A stretch of 64,000 nucleotides of DNA from Dendrophyllia cribrosa (Eukaryota > Cnidaria > Anthozoa > Scleractinia > Dendrophylliidae). The notes under the pieces were generated by a model that was given only the letters and a program-made list of their open reading frames with translations, did no database searches and had not been told where the DNA came from. Made by a program: the position numbers and the translations under genes. This document shows positions 55,321 to 64,000 of this stretch, in pieces (within the stretch, counting starts at the first letter, position 1; each line of letters starts with the position of its first letter). The stretch covers positions 10,713,332-10,777,331 of the forward strand of contig JAJLRJ010000013.1 of assembly GCA_024195265.1 (NCBI GenBank), read 5' to 3'.

Positions 55321-55979
55321 AAGCAGCTGTTACGAGAAATGAGATCACAACAGTTTTGTCAAGGCGGCCGTAAGTAAAGCTGTCCGCTCACGTTAAAAAT
55401 TTCTCTCAGAAAACTCTGACAGAAATTCAAGATGGCTACAAACTAGAAGTCAGGTGATGCGTTAATTCATCTACTGTGTTTTGTGACAAATCATGCTATG
55501 ACACTTACTATCTGGTTCAATGTGTAAATATCCGGTCTCGACTGCGAAACCGTTACACAAGTAAAAAACTCCAAAAAAAACTCACTCTACTTTCTGGTAA
55601 GTTTGAAAGAAAAATTACAATTAACAACTTCTCGTTACATTTTTGAACATCCGGAGAGAAAAGCTCGATATATCTGCAAGATCACGTAAGCTCGCGAACG
55701 TGACCGCTTTGCGTTTTTTCGTGCCGGCGTCATGCCCGCGGTTGTTCCAAAAACGTGTAGGACGAGAACTGCGAGAAGGTTATTCAGGTTATTCCTTCCA
55801 ATGTTGATTTTAAGTTGGCTGTACAAGATTAGAAAGGTGGTGCTCCGTCGTCTCCTGCGATATCTTCAAGTTGATAATTGAAAAGGTACGAAAACGATGA
55901 CTGACCTACGAAATCAAAGGTCCATTGCCATCAGAAAGAATTAACCGGAACCACGCGGAGTGTAAAACAATAAGCCACA

Positions 55980-56191
55980 GTAATGGTAGTGATTTTAAAA
56001 ACACAGGTATCCCAAGCTCAAGTGATGTTTACACGTTGTAATTTGAACGTCGTGGTAACTGTTGCGTAATAGCGAAATTATAAGGATTTGTATGGGGAAA
56101 ATTCGCTTCCAATTTGAGCGTAAAATTACAAACGATATTTTAATAAAAATGGCTCACCTTAACTTCTTTGTGTGTTTACTGATGTATTAAG
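55980..56191. repeat. Left 212-bp direct repeat flanking the LINE
   Basis: Nearly identical to 60804-61015 (GTAATGGTAGTGATTTTAAA to GTATTAAG). It is followed by a short tandem of TGTTTACTGATGTATTRAGA-type units. Confidence 0.85.
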
Positions 56192-56266
56192 AACCACGCG
56201 GAGTGTTTACTGATGTATTGAGAACCACGCGGAGTGTAAAACAATAAGCCACAGTAGTGGTAGTGG

Positions 56267-56453
56267 AATTTCCGACGACTTTCCAAAGGAGGTAGAAGAA
56301 ATGAGGAAAAAACTATACCCAGTATTAAAAGCTGCCAAGCAAGAAAAGCGTACTGCATTTTTCAAGGTAGAAAGGCTAATTATAGACGGGTCGCTTAACC
56401 GCGGCCCGGAGACAAATGCTTTCCTTCTCTACGGACATTTAATGGACGCATAA
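56267..56453 (+). pseudogene. LINE ORF1 3' end (L1 ORF1p C-terminal domain)
   Basis: The frame reads FPKEVEEMRKKLYPVLKAAK and ends at TAA 56451-56453. This matches the C-terminal nucleic-acid-chaperone domain of L1-type ORF1 proteins. Everything upstream is lost, so this is the 5' truncation point. Confidence 0.7.
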
Positions 56454-56762
56454 AATAGCTCAAAACCTTTATGTTATTATTCACGGCCATATTTGAAGGA
56501 CCAGTAGTGTGCTTTACAAACTAATTTAGCTCGATGCGCAGTCAGTCAACGCCGCTCAAATTCAGAGGTAAGTTATGGAGTTTTGTTTGTACGTTTCGTG
56601 TTTTTTTTTTTCTTGTTTCGTCGTAATTTTTGCGCAGTCAATTTTGCTTTCTTTCCCCAAAGGGGAAAGCGATCCAGGCAATATAAATTTTCACTTTTGT
56701 CTATGGCTTGTGCCACACGGGCAAAGAAATTCATTTCATTATATAATTGAGCAACAAATATG

Positions 56763-59700
56763 TTACATAAGCTTTCGACACTGAATGTAAGAGGGCTAAA
56801 TAGTTCAAAAAAAAAAGAAGACAGGTTTTTCGATGGCTGCACCTGCAACGATCGGACGTTGTTTTCCTCCAATAAACTTATTCTTCATTGGAAACTATAA
56901 AGCGATGGGAAGCCGAGTGGGGTGGGAAAGTTGTAGCTAGCCATGGCACAACTCACAGTAAAGGAGTAATGGTCCTGTTTAAACGAAATCTTAATGTCAC
57001 TATTAACAAAACCTTAACCGATAAAAATGGAAGATATATTCTCGCAGAAACATCAATAGATGAAACAAACATAGTTTTTGTGAATATTTATGCACCAAAT
57101 GATCCTTCTCAACAAATACGTTTCCTTAGGGATCTGTCCAGTTCTGTGTTATCTGCATATGCAAATGAGAACCTTGTGTTAGGTGGCGATTTCAACTGTG
57201 TTATGAATGCCATGGACAAGAAAGGTGGCAGGCCTTTCGATTCAAAAAATACAGCAGTAATTGAGTTTGAGTCGACAATCAGGGTTCACAGTTTTGTGGA
57301 CGCATGGCGCATAGTAAACTTGCATAATATCGGTTTCACTTGGAGCAACCTATCGATGAAGATACAAAGCAGACTTGACTGTTTTTTCATCCCAAAATTT
57401 TTGCAAAAGTTAATTCAAGAATGTAGAATCATGCCCAACATCTTCTCAGATCACTCTGCTTTAATTCTCTCCATCTGTTTTGATGAAGAAACCGCGCCTC
57501 GCGCGCGGTCCAGGCTTTTGGAGGTTTAATAATTCTTTGTTATCTGACAATGAATACATAGCTTTATTACGCTCTAAAATTCCAGAATTCGTTGACAAGT
57601 ACAAAGAGGTCGAAGACAAAGGTTTGTTTTGGGAAATGGTCAAGATGGAGATCAGAGGCTTGACAGTTCGGTTTTCTAAAATGAAAGCAAAGCGTAACCG
57701 CGATGAAGAGAAACTCCTTACATCTAGGTTTGCTCAACTGAGTACTAAACTTCAGACAACATACAGTGAAGATGACAAAGCCGAACTTGAGCGAATCAAA
57801 ATTAAACTTTCTGATTTTCAATCTGAAAAAACACGTGGTGCTATTATAAGAAGCAGAGCCCGCTGGTATGAGCATGGAGAAAAAAACAGCAAATATTTTC
57901 TTAATTTAGAAAAATTAAACTACCGGCGAAAACATATAACATCTTTGATTGACCACAACGGCACTAGGATTAAAGAACCAAAAGAAATTCTTAATGAAGA
58001 GCGGAACTTCTTTAAAGAATTATACTCCTCTAGGAATGTGGATCCTAATAGTGAGGAGTTTAGTGATTTTTTTAATGTGGATCTTCAACTACCTGAAGAG
58101 ATGGCCAGCACTTGTGAAGGAGAGATAACTTTAGCTGAATGTACAAAAGCATTATCAATGATGCAAAATAATAAATCTCCTGGCTCTGACGGGCTAACAA
58201 CAGAATTTTATCGAGCTTTCTGGGACATTATTAGCACCTATGTTGTCAACAGCTTTAACTACGCCTTCAATACTGGAAATTTATCTATTTCTCAACGACA
58301 AGGGATTATATCTTTGATTCCAAAGAAAAAAAAGGATACCCAGTATTTAAAAAACTGGAGACCTGTGACTTTACTTAATGTAGATTATAAGATTGCAACC
58401 AAAACCATTGCTCTCCGTATTGAAAAGGTACTTCCACTTTTGATCAATCCCACTCAAACAGGGTACGTAAAAGGAAGGTTCATAGGCGAAAGCATCAGAC
58501 TGATTTTAGATATAATGGAATACACTAAGCATAAGGATATTCCAGGCGTGGCCGTCTTCTTAGATTTTGAGAAAGCTTTCGATTCGGTGGAATGTAACTA
58601 CATTAAAAAATGTTTGGAAGCAACTAATTTTGGCCCTCATCTTCGCCAGTGGGTTTATGTTTTTTATCATAATATTTCCAGTTGCGTGTTGAACAATGGT
58701 CACGCGTCGGAACCCTTCTTACTTGAAAGAGGTGTTCGACAGGGGTGCCCACTATCGGGTATGTTGTTTGTTATAGCTATTGAGATCCTTGCGCAAAAGA
58801 TAAGACGCTCCAACATGATCAAAGGAATTGAAATTGAGTACAATGGATCCAGGAAATAAAATTATCTCAGTATGCGGATGACACGACAGCGCTCTTGAGA
58901 GATAGTGAGTCCGTCATGCAGCTATTTGATGTGTTCGGCCTTTTTGAAAGATGTTCCGGCCTTAAAATAAACGAATCAAAATCGGAATTGTTATGGCTTG
59001 GTTCATGGCGCCATAGAAAAGATAAAATTCTAAATCTTCAAATTAGTGAGGAGCCTGTCTACGCGCTTGGTGTTCATTTTGCGTACGAACGTGACACAGT
59101 TCTACAGCGGAACTTCTGGGATAAGTTAACTTCCTTAAAAAAACTATTAAACATATCATAATGGTCTCAAAGAGACATCTCTGTTTACGGCAAAATAAAT
59201 CTAGTGAAATCCCTTGCGCTCTCCAAACTGGTATTTATCTGCAGTGTAATGAAAACTCCAAAACTTTTTGTTGATGAAGCAAAAAAAATAGTCTTAGATT
59301 TTATTTGGAGCCACAAACCACCCAAGATAAAATACACTACACTCATCAAAACAAGGCAAGAGGGAGGCTTAGAGATGAAAGACTTTGCTTTGTTTAATAA
59401 GGCTTTAAAGTTAAATTGGGTTAAGCGACTTTGCTCAAATTCAGACGCTCCGTGGCAGTACATCCCGAAATCCCTCCTTGTGAATGTTGGGGGCCCAGAG
59501 CTTTTCAAGTGTAACTATGACATCAGTCACCTTAATCTGAACAAATGCCTTCCAGCGTTTTATCATGAAATAATCACATTCTGGCAAGACGTAATAGCTT
59601 CCAACCCAAAAAGTAAAAATGATGTTCTTGAACAGATAGTTTGGAATAATAAGTTTATTAAGTCTGACAAAAAATCTATGTACTTCCAGCACTGGCGCAA

Positions 59701-60517
59701 TGCAGGAATTCTCAAAATTAATGACCTCTTTGATACACAGCAAAACTGCTTTTTGTCCTTCGACTCTTTTCGTAATAAATTTAACGTAAGATGCAATTTC
59801 TTACAGTACTTTAGCCTTGTTAACGCAATCCCTCAAAATTGGAAAAAACTCCTTAATTGCTCTCTCGAACAAAGCTTAACACCGCAAATATTAATAGAGG
59901 AAATGACTTGCAAAAAAATTTATACTAAGCTGCTGTCTCTTCGATCAATGCCTCCGCCGACTTGTGAGAAAAGACTCTTAAATTTCGGCTACCAGAAGGA
60001 TGCTTTGAGAAAATTATATCTATTGCCTTTTGAAGTAACAAAAGAAGTAAAGCTATCAATGTTCCAGTACAAAATTATTCACAATATTCTGTGCACTAAG
60101 AGCTTATTATTTAAAATGAAAAAAGAAGACTCCCCACGCTGCCCCTTTTGTCCAGCAGATCACACCATCATTCATCTTTTCACTGAGTGCACACAAGCCA
60201 CCTTGTTCTGGAAGGAGTTTCTGGATTGGGCTTCACGCATGGTGAACTCAAAATTATCGCTTTCAACAAAAGAAATTATGTTTGGCATTATTAATAATGA
60301 TTCTAAATTCTGTTTAGCCCTCAATCATTTAGTCACTATTGGAAAGTATTTTCTTTACGTAAAAGCTCTTAACGGTAAATTTTACATCTTTAATGAATTT
60401 GTTTTCCTAGCTCGTGATAAAATTTGTCTAGAAAAATTTATTTCTTGTATGACTGGTCGCGAAAATGATTTCAGAACAAAATGGTCTGTTTTCTCGTCTC
60501 TTTTAAATATGATATAA
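56763..60517 (+). pseudogene. LINE ORF2: AP endonuclease and reverse transcriptase, broken
   Basis: The start of the endonuclease (TLNVRGLNSSKKK) is followed by a frame change in an A10 run (56807-56816) and a stop at 56873-56875. The endonuclease then continues (VFVNIYAPND, LGGDFNCVM, SDHSALI; 56888-57480). The reverse transcriptase lies at about 57500-58860 (NNKSPGSDGLTTEFY, LKNWRPVTLLNVDYKI, AVFLDFEKAFDSV, GVRQGCPLSG). The active-site YADD is in another frame at about 58872. A stop at 59159-59161 interrupts the thumb region, and a C-terminal CCHC-like block CPFCPADHTIIHLFTEC lies near 60145. At least four breaks, so inactive. Confidence 0.88.
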
Positions 60518-60803
60518 AATTCTGTTTACTTGACTGATTGCGCACCCATTTAATTTTAGTTACCACTAATGTTTCTACTGTGTTAGGTTTCTTTTTTGTC
60601 AGCTTCAAGTCGTAGTTTCCGTTTTGTTGTAGATTGTCTTTGTGAATGTTAACTGTATGTGTGTATGTTCAAAAAAAAAATAGTGAAAGTATTATACTTG
60701 CAAGTTGTATAAGTATCGCATTGTAAGTAGTGTAAGCATCGTTTTTATAAATATTGTACTGTTTAGTAAGTGATGAAAATAAATAAAAAAAAAATAAAAA
60801 AAA

Positions 60804-61015
60804 GTAATGGTAGTGATTTTAAAAACACAGGTATCCCAAGCTCAAGTGATGTTTACACGTTGTAATTTGAACGTCGTGGTAACTGTTGCGTAATAGCGAA
60901 ATTATAAGGATTTGTATGGGGAAAATTCGCTTCCAATTTGAGCGTAAAATTACGAACGATATTTTAATAAAAATGGCTCACTTTAACTTCTTTGTGTGTT
61001 TACTGATGTATTAAG
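60804..61015. repeat. Right 212-bp direct repeat flanking the LINE
   Basis: Differs from 55980-56191 by only a few substitutions. It joins directly to the LINE A-rich tail on its left and to the palindrome centre on its right. Confidence 0.85.
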
Positions 61016-61190
61016 TGGTTTTTGGGTCGACTCAAAGCGATTCCAGCGAGTTTTAGTTCCACTCATTTCTTCCTCCCTATTAAAAGAGAGACTTTTAGAC
61101 TTTTAGACTTTTGTAGACTCTTTTAGGGAGGAAGAAATGAGTGGAACTAAAACTCGCTGGAATCGCTTTGAATCGACCCAAAAACCACTC
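61014..61190. repeat. Central hairpin of the large foldback element
   Basis: AGTGGTTTTTGGGTCGA... and its complement (to 61190) flank a short spacer with repeated AGACTTTTAGACTTTT. The symmetry axis is near 61098. Confidence 0.8.
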
Positions 61191-63012
61191 AGTACACCAG
61201 TAAACACACAAATAAGTTCAGGTGAGCCATTTTTATTGAAATATCGTTCGTAATTTTACGCTCAAATTCGAAGTTTTTTTGGAGTTTTTGTGCGCAGCAG
61301 TCACGTGTTGGTTTCCGAATTTAAGTAGCAATAGAATGGAAGTAAGGGACGGACCATTTAATTTTTGTGGGGGGGGGGGGGGGGGGGGGGGGCAATTACC
61401 AAAAAAAATTCCTGCTGAAGAAATTTAAGAGAAAAAAAAATGGCTCAGTACACGTATCTTCATGCAACGTATCTTTGGCATTTGAGATGAGTTGTTTTTT
61501 AAGATTTTACAACATTTACTTCTCCCAGCTTTCATATTTTGTTTCTAACAGATGAGATGAAAGGTTGCGTGAGTATTTTTCAGCCTTTAGGTTGATATTT
61601 ACGGCGGATTTCTATGGTGTTCCTAGCTCTTTTTTTAACTTATTTTGAATTTGTAAATATAGAAATCAAATCAATTTCAAAATCATTGAAACTCTTAAAC
61701 AAGAAAGATACTTTTTTTTTGGGGGGGGGGGGACGTTTGCGTGACATCTTTGACCTGTTTGTTTATGCTAAATGGAACGTGATGCCTTGAAGCTCCGCAT
61801 GATGTTACGCATAACAAATTGTAACTCAATGCAGTTTCATTCTTTCCTTCGTCTCTTTCGTATAAACAGAAAAGGAAAATCGTCCTTCAAACAAAAAATT
61901 TTATCGCCTTTTAGTTATTTAAAATGATTGCTTTATGGCATTTAATAATATGATGTCCGTTTGCAGTCTAGACCAGTCTAGTTTTAGTTTCTGTTTAATA
62001 TCTCAAGTTTGCCTTTGCGATTAACGGGAAATAATTTTCTCGAGCCCTGTTAATTTTACAACATTTACTTCTCACATCTTTCATATTTTGTTTCTAACCG
62101 CATTTACCAAATAAAATCGTGCACAAGAAAGCACGTGAAAATAAATTCAAACATTTTGGTAAAAAAATTCTTGCAAATACCGCAAACGATAATGCTGTAA
62201 ATGATACGTAGGATCTACGAAAGACCTAATCAGCCAAAAAATGAACAGAAAAAAAAAAAAAAACGTCACAAAATACGGTAAATGAATTAACGCATCACCT
62301 GACTTCTAGTTTGTAGCCATCTTGAATTTCAGTCAGAGTTTTCTGAGCGAAATTTTTATCGTGAGCGGACAGCTTTACTTACGGCCGCCTTGACAAAACT
62401 GTTGTGATCTCGTAACAGCTGCTTTTTAGATTCCCCATTTTTTAGAGATTCCCCATTCCCCGTTCCCCGTTCACCGTTCCCCGTTCCCCGTTCCTCATTC
62501 TCCAATTTTAGACATAGCCCTTTTGAATCAATTCCTTCAACACAAACCCACATTTAAACGTGTTGCATGTGCGTGGCCGCAGCCTTATTGATTGCTATTG
62601 TGCTATCAAAAGAATTTTCACGATCGCTTTGGCAGCAGCGAGGCATGGCAAACGTGTTGTTTCAAAAGCGCATAAATATGTAGAATGGAAACAAAAGAGA
62701 AAGTTCTGAAATAAACCAGCTGAAAAACAAATAATACGGCAATGAAACTTTGGAAGACGAATGCAGATGAGAAGTCCCCTATACTTAAAATATTATTTCG
62801 CACCCTTAAAATGATTCAATGCGCTTGAAATTTACAGAGATAGTGTATTACATGTTAAACTTAAGATCACAAGATTTTAAAAAAAAATATCGACTAGTTT
62901 TTAAATAAACGCTTCCCTAACAAAAGTGTTACATTTATGAGTAAAATAAGCATATTTAAGACATTGCTTTTGATCACATCAACTGAAATCTAGTGAAGCA
63001 AACAGGATGAAA
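61191..63012. other. Right arm of the foldback element, no gene
   Basis: Sequence complementary to the left arm, plus about 900 bp (61330-62280) without a partner that holds poly-G runs (61369-61392, 61721-61732). No coding region is supported. Confidence 0.5.
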
Positions 63013-64000
63013 GAGGGTGTGAATGGGGTTAACCGACTAGCGACAAAGGGCGAAAAATATTACTGACTACCGACAAAACGAGGAAAAAATGACCGACTAG
63101 CGACAAATAAATTCTAACCGACAACCGACAACCGACATGGTCCGACGTGAAGGGATGTTTGTATTAGAAAGAAGAGCATTTTGAATTTATTTTTAGCGCA
63201 GGAAATGTCCAGATCCTTTGGTGGGCTTTATTTCACCAGACGTAACCACATTAATTCCAAATTTCGTCAATTATAGAATTTCCTGTCTTCAAATTACTTT
63301 AAAGCCCCGGGATCCTCCTTTTCGGAGAGCAGCAGCGGGCTCATTTCTAGAACAGCGGCTCGTAAGCGAGCCGACGAGACGCCCTGCTGTTGTGTCATGA
63401 TTCTCAGTTACTTTTGCCTAAACTTTTGCCTGCTTTTGAGACGTCAATATAAAGTCGTATTGACGTCTCAAAAGTCAGCCTGTGATTGGTTGAAAACTTT
63501 CTGCGGCAATTTAATGGGTTCCTTCCTTAGAAAAGAAAAGTTTTAAATCATCTTCAAAGTAAGGGCTAAAATGTTAATTATTTTGTCAAGTTTGGTAGAT
63601 AAAACAACACTGTATTCTATGAAACGATCCTTTCTATTGAAAGTTAACGATGAGATGGGTTTTAAATATATTTTTGTTTGTTTGAACAGTTTGTTTACAT
63701 CAAACTGTGCTATGCGCACGCTAATCACGCCACAACGCGTTGTTAGCATACAATTTGTGGACAAAGGGGATGTTACTAAGGTGTTTAAGGATCACAGGGA
63801 AGTACAAATTGATGAGTATGAGACAGATTCGGATGACGAGGAATCAGATTTTGAAGAACATTCAGAGCTTGTCAATAGAGCGGGTGTTAAACGATCCGGC
63901 AGGGCTGTTCGTGCATTTGTGCGTCTCGACATGTGACGGTAAGAGGTAATAATAGTTGTAAAATCATTAAAGATCCTTTAAACGGTGCAGGTTGATAGGC
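63013..64000. other. Right edge of the window
   Basis: ACCGACTAGCGACAAA-type short repeats (63033-63135) and a small palindrome around GACTTTATATTGACGTCTCAAA (63440-63472) are visible. One coding candidate is listed separately. Confidence 0.45.
63720..63936 (+). CDS. Possible acidic coding fragment, unknown product
   Basis: The frame reads RVVSIQFVDKGDVTKVF, then DEYETDSDDEESDFEE and RSGRAVRAFVRLDM before a stop at 63934-63936. The charged composition is unlike the AT-rich surroundings, so it may be a real terminal exon or the end of a retrotransposon polyprotein (RSGR-type tails are common there). The upstream part of the longer open frame (63571-63720) looks random. Confidence 0.3.

Larger units (their letters stand above)
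56264..60803 (+). mobile_element. 5'-truncated Tx1/L1-type LINE
   Basis: It contains the 3' end of ORF1, all of ORF2 in broken frames and an A-rich tail (AAATAAAAAAAAAATAAAAA, to 60803). It is flanked by 212-bp direct repeats. The conserved blocks resemble L1/Tx1-clade elements rather than RTE, CR1 or L2. Confidence 0.85.
54267..63012. mobile_element. Large foldback (palindromic) element, about 8.7 kb with nested insertions
   Basis: The two halves are inverted copies around a centre near 61098. Paired blocks include 54267-54545/62700-63012 (CATTCGTCTTCCAAAGTTTC), 55105-55480/62280-62520 (GGGGAAC minisatellite, CAAGGCGGCCGTAAGTAAAG) and 60900-61080/61117-61290. The left arm is lengthened by a MULE-like insertion (54606-55094) and a LINE (about 56264-60803). 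No transposase was recognised. Confidence 0.65.

Noticed and set aside
55635..55826. 63-codon open frame on the minus strand in the foldback arm
   Set aside because: No support from the complementary arm, where this block is missing.

Overview
The window looks like nuclear DNA of a cnidarian, most likely a stony coral or another hexacoral. The basis is AT-rich DNA with spliced genes, many long poly-G/poly-C runs, a dense layer of small palindromic DNA transposons, a Tx1/L1-type LINE and an endogenous Polinton. Species assignment is inference only.

Layout. 1-8600 is repeat-rich DNA. It holds small palindromic elements and a 2.8-kb DNA transposon (3294-6069, TAA target duplication) that carries a decayed gene for a FEN/PIN-like nuclease with a C-terminal CXC cysteine domain. 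At 8604-9743 (minus) is an intact secreted class-3 lipase gene. 9784-26025 has no convincing gene; it contains duplicated repeat blocks, palindromes and several copies of a ~600-bp TTAA-flanked MITE.

26026-51358 (minus) is one host gene, a patatin-like phospholipase. Its five coding exons join with matching phases (about 801 aa). Intron 4, about 20.3 kb, contains a 17.5-kb Maverick/Polinton (26954-44459) with 251-bp terminal inverted repeats and an AAGGG flanking duplication. The Polinton encodes protein-primed DNA polymerase B, retroviral-type integrase, packaging ATPase, double-jelly-roll major capsid protein, penton-like minor capsid protein, several membrane or coiled-coil proteins of unknown function, a VLTF3-like late transcription factor plus a remnant of a second one, two tandem paralogous proteins built from an internal repeat, a C2H2 protein and a small basic protein. 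About half of its genes are broken by single frame changes or stops. The ATPase, major capsid protein and several small genes are intact. I found no maturation protease.

The Polinton genes share a start-proximal TATA motif, and its termini fold into T-shaped palindromes. Part of the terminal repeat is reused inside the element. Structural genes would make a capsid, the ATPase would fill it, polymerase B and the termini would replicate the genome, and integrase would insert it. The VLTF3-like factor would be expected to drive late genes.

52482-63012 is repeat territory: a MITE, then an ~8.7-kb foldback palindrome (centre near 61098). Its left arm carries a MULE-like element with a captured RecQ-helicase exon and a 5'-truncated LINE flanked by 212-bp direct repeats. 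The last kilobase has one weak coding candidate.
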